64,000 nt of DNA from Hydractinia symbiolongicarpus (GCF_029227915.1 NC_079885.1:15139001-15203000), one strand, 5' to 3'. Shown: positions 46,277-58,787, counted from the stretch's first letter. Notes: generated by a model from the letters alone, not told the origin. Numbers and translations are program-made.

Positions 46277-46726
46277 ATTGACTTTTTCACGTTACATTAT
46301 TTATCATTACGACTATGACGTATCTTTTTTACGCAATAGCCGCTGAGTAAATCAAGAAAGAGACATGATTAGAAGTTGCTTTCCCTTCAAAACGGCTACC
46401 ATCGTGCTGCAATAAATGCGCCACGTCGCAAATCAATGGATTAGGAGCGTCAGACAAAGAAAATGGCGATGTAGTTAATTTGCTAATTAACTTTGTCATA
46501 TGAAAATTAAGTCTGCAAGTACCCTAGATTGCCTTCGTTGGAACTTTTTGCAGGAAATCATAACGCGCATTATTGTTATCAAGAATTGATAGCGCTTAAA
46601 AAGAGCTGTCAAATGCACATAAACACGACCTATTTCGAATGATCCAGTCAAGAAATATGACCTTTCAAGTTTGAACCATTTTCGATGTAATGTGCTAATA
46701 AATCGTAGATATCTACCCGTTTGTTT

Positions 46727-46845
46727 GTCTACGACCATATCACGATGAACACACCTGTTCCCGTCCGATCACGGAAGTTAAGCATCGTCGGGCCGGGATA
46801 GTACTTGGATGGGGGACCACCTGGGAACTCCCGGTGTCGTAGGCT
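46727..46845 (+). rRNA. 5S: 5S rRNA gene copy 83 (C14T, T35C, G93A)
   Basis: C14T group with T35C in the helix III loop and without C44T. T5 intact. Confidence 0.94.
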
Positions 46846-47295
46846 ATTGACTTTTTCACGTTACATTATTTATCATTGCGACTGTGACGTATCTTTTTTA
46901 CGCAATAGCCGCTGAGTAAATCAAGTAAGGGACGTGATTAGAAGTTTCTTTCCCTTCAAAACGGCTACGATCTGGCAGCAATAAATGCGCCACGTCTCAA
47001 ATGAATGGATTGCGAGCCTCAGACAAAGAAAATGGCGAAGTAGTTACTTTGCTAATTAACTTTGTCATATGAAAATTAAGTCTGAAAGTACCCTAGATTG
47101 CCTTCGTTGGAACTTTTTACCGGAAATCTTAAAGCGCATGGTTGTCGTAATTAATGGATAGCGCTTGAAATGAGCTTTCAAATGCACATAAACACGACCT
47201 ATTTCGGATGATCCAGTCAAGAAATATGACCTTTAAAGTTTAAACCATTTTCGATGTAATGTGCTAATAAATCGTAGATATCTGCCCGTTTGTTT

Positions 47296-47414
47296 GTCTA
47301 CGACCATACCACGATGAACACACCTGTTCTCGTCCGATCACGGAAGTTAAGCATCGTCGGGCCGGGATAGTATTTGGATGGGGGACCGCCTGGGAACTCC
47401 CGGTGTCGTAGGCT
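47296..47414 (+). rRNA. 5S: 5S rRNA gene copy 84 (C78T)
   Basis: Dimer duplicate of copy 82, offset 1138 bp. T5 intact. Confidence 0.95.
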
Positions 47415-47864
47415 ATTGACTTTTTCACGTTACATTATTTATCATTACGACTATGACGTATCTTTTTTACGCAATAGCCGCTGAGTAAATCAAGAAAGAG
47501 ACATGATTAGAAGTTGCTTTCCCTTCAAAACGGCTACCATCGTGCTGCAATAAATGCGCCACGTCGCAAATCAATGGATTAGGAGCGTCAGACAAAGAAA
47601 ATGGCGATGTAGTTAATTTGCTAATTAACTTTGTCATATGAAAATTAAGTCTGCAAGTACCCTAGATTGCCTTCGTTGGAACTTTTTGCAGGAAATCATA
47701 ACGCGCATTATTGTTATCAAGAATTGATAGCGCTTAAAAAGAGCTGTCAAATGCACATAAACACGACCTATTTCGAATGATCCAGTCAAGAAATATGACC
47801 TTTCAAGTTTGAACCATTTTCGATGTAATGTGCTAATAAATCGTAGATATCTACCCGTTTGTTT

Positions 47865-47983
47865 GTCTACGACCATATCACGATGAACACACCTGTTCCC
47901 GTCCGATCACGGAAGTTAAGCATCGTCGGGCCGGGATAGTACTTGGATGGGGGACCACCTGGGAACTCCCGGTGTCGTAGCCT
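47865..47983 (+). rRNA. 5S: 5S rRNA gene copy 85 (C14T, T35C, G93A, G117C)
   Basis: Dimer duplicate of copy 83 with a new G117C (GTAGCCT), which removes the U2-G117 pair of helix I. T5 intact. Confidence 0.93.
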
Positions 47984-48433
47984 ATTGACTTTTTCACGTT
48001 ACATTATTTATCATTGCGACTGTGACGTATCTTTTTTACGCAATAGCCGCTGAGTAAATCAAGTAAGGGACGTGATTAGAAGTTTCTTTCCCTTCAAAAC
48101 GGCTACGATCTGGCAGCAATAAATGCGCCACGTCTCAAATGAATGGATTGCGAGCCTCAGACAAAGAAAATGGCGAAGTAGTTACTTTGCTAATTAACTT
48201 TGTCATATGAAAATTAAGTCTGAAAGTACCCTAGATTGCCTTCGTTGGAACTTTTTACCGGAAATCTTAAAGCGCATGGTTGTCGTAATTAATGGATAGC
48301 GCTTGAAATGAGCTTGCAAATGCACATAAACACGACCTATTTCGGATGATCCAGTCAAGAAATATGACCTTTAAAGTTTAAACCATTTTCGATGTAATGT
48401 GCTAATAAATCGTAGATATCTGCCCGTTTGTTT

Positions 48434-48552
48434 GTCTACGACCATACCACGATGAACACACCTGTTCTCGTCCGATCACGGAAGTTAAGCATCGTTGGAC
48501 CGGGATAGTACTTGGATGGGGGACCGTCTGGGAACTTCCGGTGTCGTAGGCT
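48434..48552 (+). rRNA. 5S: 5S rRNA gene copy 86 (C63T, G66A, C94T, C104T)
   Basis: G66A group with three more changes. C94T lies in box C, and C104T leaves G-U in helix V. T5 intact. The spacer that follows has lost 9 bp around 48870. Confidence 0.93.
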
Positions 48553-48993
48553 ATTGACTTTTTCACGTTACATTATTTATCATTACGACTGTGACGTATC
48601 TTTTTTACGCAATAACCGCTGAGTAAATCAAGTAAGGGACGTTATTAGAAGTTTCTTTCCCTTCAAAGCGGCTACGATCTGGCTGCAATAAATGCGCCAC
48701 GTCGCAAATCAATTGATTACGAGCGTCAGACAAACAAAATGGCGATGTAGTTAATTTGCTAATTAACTTTGTCATATGAAAATTAAGTCTGCAAGTACCC
48801 TAGATTGCCTTCGTTGGAACTTTTTACCGGAAATCATAAAGCGCATTATTGTTGTCAAGAATCGATAGCGAGCTGTCAAATGCACATAAACACGACCTAT
48901 TTCGAATGATCCAGTCAAGAAATATGACCTTTAAAGTTTGAACCATCTTCGATGTAATGTGCTAATAAATCGTAGATATATGCCCGTTTGTTT

Positions 48994-49112
48994 GTCTACG
49001 ACCATACCACGATGAACACACCTGTTCTCGTCCGATCACAGAAATTATGCATCGTCGGGTCGGGATAGTACTTGGATGGGGGACCGCCTGGGATCTCCCG
49101 GTGTCGTAGGCT
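48994..49112 (+). rRNA. 5S: 5S rRNA gene copy 87 (class B-like, T5 intact)
   Basis: G47A, G51A, A55T, C67T, A101T. Box A carries two changes (GAAATTATGC). Unlike most class B units it keeps G7 and the full T5 terminator, so the terminator loss is separable from the gene changes. Confidence 0.91.
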
Positions 49113-49562
49113 ATTGACTTTTTCACGTTACATTATTTATCATTACGACTGTGACGTATCTTTTTTACGCAATAGCCGCTGAGTAAATCAAGAAAGAGAC
49201 ATGATTAGAAGTTGCTTTCCCTTCAAAATGGCTACGATCTGGCAGCAATAAATGCGCCAAGTCGCAAATGAATGGATTACGAGCGTCAGACAAAGAAAAT
49301 GGCGATGTAGTTAATTTGCTAATTAACTTTGTCATATGAAAAATAAGTCTGAAAGTACCCTAGATTGCCTTCGTTGGAACTTTTTACCGGAAATCTTAAA
49401 GCGCATGGTTGTCGTAATTAATGGATAGCGCTTGAAATGAGCTTTCATATGCACATAAACACGACCTATTTCGGATAATCCAGTCAAGAAATATGACCTT
49501 TAAAGTTTAAACCATTTTCGATGTAATGTGCTAATAAATCGTAGATATCTGCCCGTTTGTTT

Positions 49563-49681
49563 GTCTACGACCATACCACGATGAACACACCTGTTCTCGT
49601 CCGATCACGGAAGTTAAGCATCGTCGGGCCGGGATAGTATTTGGATGGGGGACCGCCTGGGAACTCCCGGTGTCGTAGGCT
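49563..49681 (+). rRNA. 5S: 5S rRNA gene copy 88 (C78T)
   Basis: Single change C78T. T5 intact. Counterpart of copy 93. Confidence 0.95.
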
Positions 49682-50131
49682 ATTGACTTTTTCACGTTAC
49701 ATTATTTATCATTACGACTGTGACGTATCTTTTTTACGCAATAGCCGCTGAGTAAATCAAGAAAGAGACATGATTAGAAGTTGCTTTCCCTTCAAAACGG
49801 CTACCATCGTGCTGCAATAAATGCGCCACGTCGCAAATGAATGGATTACGAGCGTCAGACAAAGAAAATAGCGATGTAATTACTTTGCTAACTAACTTTG
49901 TCATATGAAAATTAAGTCGGAAAGTACCCTAGATTGCCTTCGTTGGAACTTTTTACCGGAAATCTTAAAGCGCATTATTGTCGTAATTAATGGATAGCGC
50001 TTGAAATGAGCTTTCAAATGCACATAAACACGACCTATTTCGGATGATCCAGTCAAGAAATATGACCTTTAAAGTTTAAACCACTTTCGATGTAATGTGC
50101 TAATAAATCGTAGATATCTGCCAGTTTGTTT

Positions 50132-50250
50132 GTCTACGACCATACCACGATAAACACACCTGTTCTCGTCCGATCACGGAAGTTAAGCATCGTCGGGCCG
50201 GGATAGTATTTGGATGGGGAACCGCCTGGGAACTCCCGGTGTCGTAGGCT
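50132..50250 (+). rRNA. 5S: 5S rRNA gene copy 89 (G21A, C78T, G89A)
   Basis: G21A opens the last helix II pair. The upstream flank has TGCCAGTTTG as in copies 75 and 94. T5 intact, without the early T4 of those copies, so it may be a hybrid. Confidence 0.93.
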
Positions 50251-50700
50251 ATTGACTTTTTCACGTTACATTATTTATCATTACGACTGTGACGTATCTT
50301 TTTTACGCAATAGCCGCTGAGTAAATCAAGAAAGAGACATGATTAGAAGTTGCTTTCCCTTCAAAACGGCTACCATCGTGCTGCAATAAATGCGCCACGT
50401 CGCAAATCAATGGATTAGGAGCGTCAGACAAAGAAAATGGCGATGTAGTTAATTTGCTAATTAACTTTGTCATATGAAAATTAAGTCTGCAAGTACCCTA
50501 GATTGCCTTCGTTGGAACTTTTTGCAGGAAATCATAACGCGCATTATTGTTATCAAGAATTGATAGCGCTTAAAAAGAGCTGTCAAATGCACATAAACAC
50601 GACCTATTTCGAATGATCCAGTCAAGAAATATGACCTTTCAAGTTTGAACCATTTTCGATGTAATGTGCTAATAAATCGTAGATATCTACCCGTTTGATT

Positions 50701-50819
50701 GTCTACGACCATATCACGATGAACACACCTGTTCTCGTCCGATCACGGAAGTTAAGCATCGTCGGGCCGGGATAGTACTTGGATGGGGGACCACCTGGGA
50801 ACTCCCGGTGTCGTAGGCT
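50701..50819 (+). rRNA. 5S: 5S rRNA gene copy 90 (C14T, G93A)
   Basis: C14T group with only the two core changes. The upstream flank is CCGTTTGATT. T5 intact. Confidence 0.95.
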
Positions 50820-51269
50820 ATTGACTTTTTCACGTTACATTATTTATCATTACGACTGTGACGTATCTTTTTTAGGCAATAGCCGCTGAGTAAATCAAGT
50901 AAGGGACGTGATTAGAAGTTTCTTTCCCTTCAAAACGGCTACGATCTGGCAGCAATAAATGCGCCACGTCTCAAATGAATGGATTGCGAGCCTCAGACAA
51001 AGAAAATGGCGAAGTAGTTACTTTGCTAATTAACTTTGTCATATGAAAATTAAGTCTGAAAGTACCCTAGATTGTCTTCGTTGGAACTTTTTACCGGAAA
51101 TCTTAAAGCGCATGGTTGTCGTAATTAATGGATAGCGCTTGAAATGAGCTTGCAAATGCACATAAACACGACCTATTTCGGATGATCCAGTCAAGAAATA
51201 TGACCTTTAAAGTTTAAACCATTTTCGATGTAATGTGCTAATAAATCGTAGATATCTGCCCGTTTGTTT

Positions 51270-51388
51270 GTCTACGACCATACCACGATGAACACACCTG
51301 TTCTCGTCCGATCACGGAAGTTAAGCATCGTCGGACCGGGATAGTACTTGGATGGGGGACCGCCTGGGAACTCCCGGTGTCGTAGGCT
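51270..51388 (+). rRNA. 5S: 5S rRNA gene copy 91 (G66A)
   Basis: Single change G66A. T5 intact. The later T-run is preceded by GTATA instead of GTATC. Confidence 0.95.
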
Positions 51389-51838
51389 ATTGACTTTTTC
51401 ACGTTACATTATTTATCATTACGACTGTGACGTATATTTTTTAGGCAATAGCCGCTGAGTAAATCAAGTAAGGGACGTTATTAGAAGTTTCTTTCCCTTC
51501 AAAGCGGCTACGATCTGGCTGCAATAAATGCGCCACGTCGCAAATCAATTGATTACGAGCGTCAGACAAACAAAATGGCGATGTAGTTAATTTGCTAATT
51601 AACTTTGTCATATGAAAATTAAGTCTGCAAGTACCCTAGATTGCCTTCGTTGGAACTTTTTACCGGAAATCATAAAGCGCATTATTGTTGTCAAGAATCG
51701 ATAGCGCTTAAAAAGAGCTGTCAAATGCACATAAACACGACCTATTTCGAATGATCCAGTCAAGAAATATGACCTTTAAAGTTTGAACCATTTTCGACGT
51801 AATGTGCTAATAAATCGTAGATATCTGCCCGTTTGTTT

Positions 51839-51957
51839 GTCTACGACCATACCACGATGAACACACCTGTTCTCGTCCGATCACGGAAATTATGCATCGT
51901 CGGGTCGGGATAGTACTTGGATGGGGGACCGCCTGGGATCTCCCGGTGTCGTAGGCT
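51839..51957 (+). rRNA. 5S: 5S rRNA gene copy 92 (class B-like, T5 intact)
   Basis: G51A, A55T, C67T, A101T. Counterpart of copy 87 without its G47A. T5 run intact and G7 present. Confidence 0.92.
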
Positions 51958-52406
51958 ATTGACTTTTTCACGTTACATTATTTATCATTACGACTGTGAC
52001 GTATCTTTTTTACGCAATAGCCGCTGAGTAAATCAAGAAAGAGACATGATTAGAAGTTGCTTTCCCTTCAAAATGGCTACGATCTGGCAGCAATAAATGC
52101 GCCAAGTCGCAAATGAATGGATTACGAGCGTCAGACAAAGAAAATGGCGATGTAGTTAATTTGCTAATTAACTTTGTCATATGAAAATTAAGTCTGAAAG
52201 TACCCTAGATTGCCTTCGTTGGAACTTTTTACCGGAAATCTTAAAGCGCATGGTTGTCGTAATTAATGGATAGGGCTTGAAATGAGTTTCATATGCACAT
52301 AAACACGACCTATTTCGGATAATCCAGTCAAGAAATATGACCTTTAAAGTTTAAACCATTTTCGATGTAATGTGCTAATAAATCGTAGATATCCGCCCGT
52401 TTGTTT

Positions 52407-52525
52407 GTCTACGACCATACCACGATGAACACACCTGTTCTCGTCCGATCACGGAAGTTAAGCATCGTCGGGCCGGGATAGTATTTGGATGGGGAACCGC
52501 CTGGGAACTCCCGGTGTCGTAGGCT
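52407..52525 (+). rRNA. 5S: 5S rRNA gene copy 93 (C78T, G89A)
   Basis: C78T as in copy 88 plus G89A in box C. The upstream flank has ATATCCGCCC. T5 intact. Confidence 0.94.
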
Positions 52526-52975
52526 ATTGACTTTTTCACGTTACATTATTTATCATTACGACTGTGACGTATCTTTTTTACGCAATAGCCGCTGAGTAAA
52601 TCAAGAAAGAGACATGATTAGAAGTTGCTTTCCCTTCAAAACGGCTACCATCGTGCTGCAATAAATGCGCCACGTCGCAAATGAATGGATTACGAGCGTC
52701 AGACAAAGAAAATAGCGATGTACTTACTTTGCTAACTAACTTTGTCATATGAAAATTAAGTCGGAAAGTAGCCTAGATTGCCTTCGTTGGAACTTTTTAC
52801 CGGAAATCTTAAAGCGCATTATTGTCGTAATTAATGGATAGCGCTTGAAATGAGCTTTCAAATGCACATAAACACGACCTATTTCGGATGATCCAGTCAA
52901 GAAATATGACCTTTAAAGTTTAAACCACTTTCGATGTAATGTGCTAATAAATCGTAGATATCTGCCAGTTTGCTT

Positions 52976-53094
52976 GTCTACGACCATACCACGATGAACA
53001 CACCTGTTCTCGTCCGATCACGGAAGTTAAGCATCGTCATGCCGGGATAGTACTTGGATGGGGAACCGCCTGGGAACTCCCGGTGTCGTAGGCT
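52976..53094 (+). rRNA. 5S: 5S rRNA gene copy 94 (G64A, G65T, G89A, early T-run)
   Basis: G64A and G65T together remove the C15-G64 and C14-G65 pairs of helix II. As in copy 75, a T4 run (53094-53097) starts at the last base of the gene. Confidence 0.92.
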
Positions 53095-53543
53095 TTTGAC
53101 TTTTTCACGTTACATTATTTATCATTACGACTGTGACGTATCTTTTTTAGGCTATAGCCGCTGAGTAAATCAAGTAAGGGACGTGATTAGAAGTTTCTTT
53201 CCCTTCAAAACGGCTACGATCTGGCAGCAATAAATGCGCCACGTCGCACATGAATGGATTGCGAGCGTCAGACAAAGAAAATGGCGAAGTAGTTACTTTG
53301 CTAATTAACTTTGTCATATGAAAATTAAGTCTGAAAGTACCCTAGATTGCCTTCGTTGGAACTTTTTACCGGAAACCTTAAAGCCATGGTTGTCGTAATT
53401 AATGGATTGCGCTTGAAATGAGATTTCAAATGCACATAAACACGACCTATTTCGGATGATCCAGTCAAGAAATATGACCTTTAAAGTTTAAACCATTTTC
53501 GATGTAATGTGCTAATAAATCGTAGATATCTGCCCGTTTGTTT

Positions 53544-53663
53544 GTCTACGACCATACCACGATGAACACACCTGTTCTCGTCCGATCACGGAAGTTAAGC
53601 ATCGTCGGGCCGGGATAGTACTTGGATGGGGGGACCGCCTGGGAACTCCCGGTGTCGTAGGCT
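53544..53663 (+). rRNA. 5S: 5S rRNA gene copy 95 (120 nt, one G gained)
   Basis: Extra G in the box C run, as in copies 55, 62 and 76, but with ATAAAT upstream. T5 intact. Confidence 0.94.
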
Positions 53664-54113
53664 ATTGACTTTTTCACGTTACATTATTCATCATTACGAC
53701 TGTGACGTATCTTTTTTACGCAATAGCCGCTGAATAAATCAAGTAAGGGACGTTATTAGAAGTTTCTTTCCCTTCAAAGCGGCTACGATCTGGCTGCAAT
53801 AAATGCACCACGTCGCAAATCAATGGAATACGAGCGTCAGACAAAAAAAATGGCGATGTAGTTAATTTGCTAATTAACTTTGTCATATGAAAATTAAGTC
53901 TGCAAGTACCCTAGACTGCCTTCGTTGGAGCTTTTTACCGGAAATCATAAAGCGCATTATTGTTGTCAAGAATCGATAGCGCTTAAAAAGTGCTGTCAAA
54001 TGCACATAAACACGACCTATTTCGAATGATCCAGTCAACAAATATGACCTTTAAAGTTTGAACCATTTTCGATGTAATGTGCTAATATATCGTAGATATC
54101 TGCCCGTTTGTTT

Positions 54114-54232
54114 GTCTACTACCATACCACGATGAACACACCTGTTCTCGTCCGATCACGGAAGTTATGCATCGTCGGGTCGGGATAGTACTTGGATGGG
54201 GGACCGCCTGGGATTTCCCGGTGTCGTAGGCT
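54114..54232 (+). rRNA. 5S: 5S rRNA gene copy 96 (class B, C102T)
   Basis: G7T, A55T, C67T, A101T plus C102T. Broken T5 run. ATATAT upstream. The class B spacer has the CTTCCCC variant. Confidence 0.91.
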
Positions 54233-54682
54233 ATTGACTATTTCACGTTACATTATTTATCATTACGACTGTGACGTATCTTTTTTACGCAATAGCCGCT
54301 GAGTAAATCAAGTAAGGGACGTGATTAGAAGATGCTTCCCCTTCAAAACGGCTACAATCTTGCTGCAATAAATGCGCCACGTCGCAAATAAATGGATTAC
54401 GAGCGTCAGACAAAGAAAATGGCGATGTAGTTACTTTGCTAATTAACTTTGTCATATGAAAATTAAGTCTGAAAGCACCCTAGATTTCCTTCGTTGGAAC
54501 TTTTTACCGGAAATTTTAAAGCGCATGGTTGTCGTAATTAATGGATAGCGCTTGAAATGAGATTTCAAATGCACATAAACACGACCTATTTCGGATGATC
54601 CAGTCAAGAAATATGACCTTTAAAGTTCAAACCATTTTCGATGTAATGTGCTAATAAATCGTAGATATCTGCCCGTTTGTTT

Positions 54683-54801
54683 GTCTACGACCATACCACG
54701 ATGAACACACCTGTTCTCGTCCGATCACGGAAGTTAAGCATCGTCGGGCCGGGATAGTACTTGGATGGGGGACCGCCTGGGAACTCCCGGTGTCGTAGGC
54801 T
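54683..54801 (+). rRNA. 5S: 5S rRNA gene copy 97 (consensus)
   Basis: Exact majority gene between two class B genes. T5 intact. Confidence 0.97.
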
Positions 54802-55251
54802 ATTGACTTTTTCACGTTACATTATTTATCATTACGACTGTGACGTATCTTTTTTACGCAATAGCCGCTAAGTAAATCAAGCAAGGGACGTTATTAGAAG
54901 TTTCTTTCCCTTCAAAGCGGCTGCGATATGGCTGCAATAAATGTGCCACGTCGCAAATCAATGGATTACGAGCGTCAGACAAAAAAAATGGCGATGTAGT
55001 TAATTTGCTAATTAACTTTGTCATATGAGAATTAAGTCTGCAAGTACCCTAGATTGCCTTCGTTGGAACTTTTTACCGGAAATCATAAAGCGCATTATTG
55101 TTGTCAAGAATCGATAGCGCTTAAAAAGTGCTGTCAAATGCACATAAACACGACCTATTTCGAATGATCCAGTCAAGAAATATGACCTTTAAAGTTTGAA
55201 CCATTTTCGATGTAATGTGCTAATAAATCGTAGATATCTGCCCGTTTGTTT

Positions 55252-55370
55252 GTCTACTACCATACCACGATGAACACACCTGTTCTCGTCCGATCACGGA
55301 AGTTATGCATCGTCGGGTTGGGATAGTACTTGGATGGGGGACCACCTGGGATCTCCCGGTGTCGTAGGCT
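55252..55370 (+). rRNA. 5S: 5S rRNA gene copy 98 (class B, C68T, G93A)
   Basis: G7T, A55T, C67T, C68T, G93A, A101T. Two successive helix V pairs become U-G, and box A and box C are both altered. Broken T5 run. Confidence 0.9.
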
Positions 55371-55820
55371 ATTGACTATTTCACGTTACATTATTTATCA
55401 TTACGACTGTGACGTATCTTTTTTACACAATAGCCGCTGAGTAAATCAAGTAAGGGACGTGATTAGAAGATGCTTCCCCTTCAAAACGGCTACAATCTTG
55501 CTGCAATAAATGCGCCACGTCGCAAATAAATGGATTACGAGCGTCAGACAAAGAAAATGGCGATGTAGTTACTTTGCTAATTAACTTTGTCATATGAAAA
55601 TTAAGTCTGAAAGCACCCTAGATTTCCTTCGTTGGAACTTTTTACCGGAAATTTTAAAGCGCATGGTTGTCGTAATTAATGGATAGCGCTTGAAATGAGA
55701 TTTCAAATGCACATAAACACGACCTATTTCGGATGATCCAGTCAAGAAATATGACCTTTAAAGTTAGAACCATTTTCGATGTAATGTGCTAATAAATCGT
55801 AGATATCTGGCTGTTTGTTT

Positions 55821-55939
55821 GTCTACGACCATACCACGATGAACACACCTGTTCTCGTCCGATCACGGAAGTTAAGCATCGTCGGGCCGGGATAGTACTT
55901 GGATGGGGGACCGCCTGGGAACTCCCGGTGTCGTAGGCT
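55821..55939 (+). rRNA. 5S: 5S rRNA gene copy 99 (consensus)
   Basis: Exact majority gene with an altered upstream flank (AAAGTTAGAACC and ATCTGGCTG). T5 intact. Its spacer reappears after the class B copies 101 and 103. Confidence 0.97.
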
Positions 55940-56389
55940 ATTGACTTTTTCACGTTACATTATTTATCATTACGACTGTGACGTATCTTTTTTACGCAAT
56001 AGCCGCTGAGTAAATCAAGCAAGGGACGTTATTAGAAGTTTCTTTCCCTTCAAAGCGGCTGCGATCTGGCTGCAATAAATGCGCCACGTCGCAAATCAAT
56101 GGATTACGAGCGTCAGACAAAAAAAATGGCGATGTAGTTAATTTGCTAATTAACTTTGTCATATGAGAATTAAGTCTGCAAGTACCCTAGATTGCCTTCG
56201 TTGGAACTTTTTACCGGAAATCATAAAGCGTATTATTGTTGTCAAGAATCGATAGCGCTTAAAAAGTGCTGTCAAATGCACATAAACGCGACCTATTTCG
56301 AATGATCCAGTCAAGAAATATGACCTTTAAAGTTTGAACCATTTGCGATGTAATGTGCTAATAAATCGTAGATATCTGCCCGTTTGTTT

Positions 56390-56509
56390 GTCTACGACCA
56401 TACCACGATGAACACACCTGTTCTCGTCCGATCCCGGAAGTTAAGCATCGTCGGGCCGGGATAGTACTTGGATGGAGGGACCGCCTGGGAACTCCCGGTG
56501 TCGTAGGCT
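56390..56509 (+). rRNA. 5S: 5S rRNA gene copy 100 (120 nt, GGAGGG)
   Basis: An A is inserted in the box C G-run (GATGGAGGGACC), with A45C in helix III. T5 intact. Repeated as copies 102 and 104. Confidence 0.93.
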
Positions 56510-56959
56510 ATTGACTTTTTCACGTTACATTATTTATCATTACGACTGTGACGTATCTTTTTTACGCAATAGCCGCTGAGTAAATCAAGTAAGGGACGTT
56601 ATTAGAAGTTTCTTTCCCTTCAAAGCGGCTACGATCTGGCTGCAATAAATGCACCACGTCGCAAATCAATGGATTACGAGCGTCAGACAAAAAAAATGGC
56701 GATGTAGTTAATTTGCTAATTAACTTTGTTATATGAAAATTAAGTCTGCAAGTACCCTAGATTGCCTTCGTTGGAACTTTTTACCGGAAATCATAAAGCG
56801 CATTATTGTTGTCAAGAATCGATAGCGCTTAAAAAGTGCTGTCAAATGCACATAAACACGACCTATTTCGAATGATCCAGTAAAGAAATATGAACTTTAA
56901 AGTTTGAACCATTTTCGATGTAATGTGCTAATAAATCGTAGATATCTGCCCGTTTGTTT

Positions 56960-57078
56960 GTCTACGACCATACCACGATGAACACACCTGTTCTCGTCCG
57001 ATCACGGAAGTTATGCATCGTCGGGTCGGGATAGTACTTGGATGGGGGACCGCCTGGGATCTCCCGGTATCGTAGGCT
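56960..57078 (+). rRNA. 5S: 5S rRNA gene copy 101 (class B, G110A)
   Basis: A55T, C67T, A101T and G110A, with G7 present. G110A gives C9-A110 in helix I. Broken T5 run. The spacer is of the consensus copy 99 type, so the unit is a chimera. Confidence 0.91.
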
Positions 57079-57528
57079 ATTGACTATTTCACGTTACATT
57101 ATTTATCATTACGACTGTGACGTATCTTTTTTACGCAATAGCCGCTGAGTAAATCAAGCAAGGGACGTTATTAGAAGTTTCTTTCCCTTCAAAGCGGCTG
57201 CGATCTGGCTGCAATAAATGCGCCACGTCGCAAATCAATGGATTACGAGCGTCAGACAAAAAAAATGGCGATGTAGTTAATTTGCTAATTAACTTTGTCA
57301 TATGAGAATTAAGTCTGCAAGTACCCTAGATTGCCTTCGTTGGAACTTTTTACCGGAAATCATAAAGCGTATTATTGTTGTCAAGAATCGATAGCGCTTA
57401 AAAAGTGCGCTCAAATGCACATAAACGCGACCTATTTCGAATGATCCAGTCAAGAAATATGACCTTTAAAGTTTGAACCATTTGCGATGTAATGTGCTAA
57501 TAAATCGTAGATATCTGCCCGTTTGTTT

Positions 57529-57648
57529 GTCTACGACCATACCACGATGAACACACCTGTTCTCGTCCGATCCCGGAAGTTAAGCATCGTCGGGCCGGGA
57601 TAGTACTTGGATGGAGGGACCGCCTGGGAACTCCCGGTGTCGTAGGCT
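57529..57648 (+). rRNA. 5S: 5S rRNA gene copy 102 (120 nt, GGAGGG)
   Basis: Duplicate of copy 100, offset 1139 bp. T5 intact. Confidence 0.93.
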
Positions 57649-58098
57649 ATTGACTTTTTCACGTTACATTATTTATCATTACGACTGTGACGTATCTTTT
57701 TTACGCAATAGCCGCTGAGTAAATCAAGTAAGGGACGTTATTAGAAGTTTCTTTCCCTTCAAAGCGGCTACGATCTGGCTGCAATAAATGCACCACGTCG
57801 CAAATCAATGGATTACGAGCGTCAGACAAAAAAAATGGCGATGTAGTTAATTTGCTAATTAACTTTGTTATATGAAAATTAAGTCTGCAAGTACCCTAGA
57901 TTGCCTTCGTTGGAACTTTTTACCGGAAATCATAAAGCGCATTATTGTTGTCAAGAATCGATAGCGCTTAAAAAGTGCTGTCAAATACACATAAACACGA
58001 CCTATTTCGAATGATCCAGTAAAGAAATATGAACTTTAAAGTTTGAACCATTTTCGATGTAATGTGCTAATAAATCGTAGATATCTGCCCGTTTGTTT

Positions 58099-58217
58099 GT
58101 CTACGACCATACCACGATGAACACACCTGTTCTCGTCCGATCACGGAAGTTATGCATCGTCGGGTCGGGATAGTACTTGGATGGGGGACCGCCTGGGATC
58201 TCCCGGTATCGTAGGCT
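58099..58217 (+). rRNA. 5S: 5S rRNA gene copy 103 (class B, G110A)
   Basis: Duplicate of copy 101, with the same chimeric spacer and broken T5 run. Confidence 0.91.
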
Positions 58218-58667
58218 ATTGACTATTTCACGTTACATTATTTATCATTACGACTGTGACGTATCTTTTTTACGCAATAGCCGCTGAGTAAATCAAGCAA
58301 GGGACGTTATTAGAAGTTTCTTTCCCTTCAAAGCGGCTGCGATCTGGCTGCAATAAATGCGCCACGTCGCAAATCAATGGATTACGAGCGTCAGACAAAA
58401 AAAATGGCGATGTAGTTAATTTGCTAATTAACTTTGTCATATGAGAATTAAGTCTGCAAGTACCCTAGATTGCCTTCGTTGGAACTTTTTACCGGAAATC
58501 ATAAAGCGTATTATTGTTGTCAAGAATCGATAGCGCTTAAAAAGTGCGCTCAAATGCACATAAACGCGACCTATTTCGAATGATCCAGTCAAGAAATATG
58601 ACCTTTAAAGTTTGAACCATTTGCGATGTAATGTGCTAATAAATCGTAGATATCTGCCCGTTTGTTT

Positions 58668-58787
58668 GTCTACGACCATACCACGATGAACACACCTGTT
58701 CTCGTCCGATCCCGGAAGTTAAGCATCGTCGGGCCGGGATAGTACTTGGATGGAGGGACCGCCTGGGAACTCCCGGTGTCGTAGGCT
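58668..58787 (+). rRNA. 5S: 5S rRNA gene copy 104 (120 nt, GGAGGG)
   Basis: Third copy of the gene seen at copies 100 and 102. T5 intact. Confidence 0.93.

Larger units (their letters stand above)
46158..48433 (+). repeat. Higher-order dimer (copies 82-83 and 84-85), period 1138 bp
   Basis: A C78T gene followed by a C14T/T35C/G93A gene occurs twice. Both copies share the spacer variants ACGACTATGACG and TCATTGCGACTG. Copy 85 differs by G117C. Confidence 0.92.
48434..53543 (+). repeat. Five-unit duplication (copies 86-89 plus 90, then 91-94), period about 2840 bp
   Basis: The genes G66A, class B-like with G51A, C78T, and a G89A-bearing gene recur in order. Copies 88/93 and 89/94 are offset by 2844 bp, and 86/91 by 2836 bp because of a 9-bp deletion in the first version. 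The fourth members differ (copy 89 against copy 94). Confidence 0.85.
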
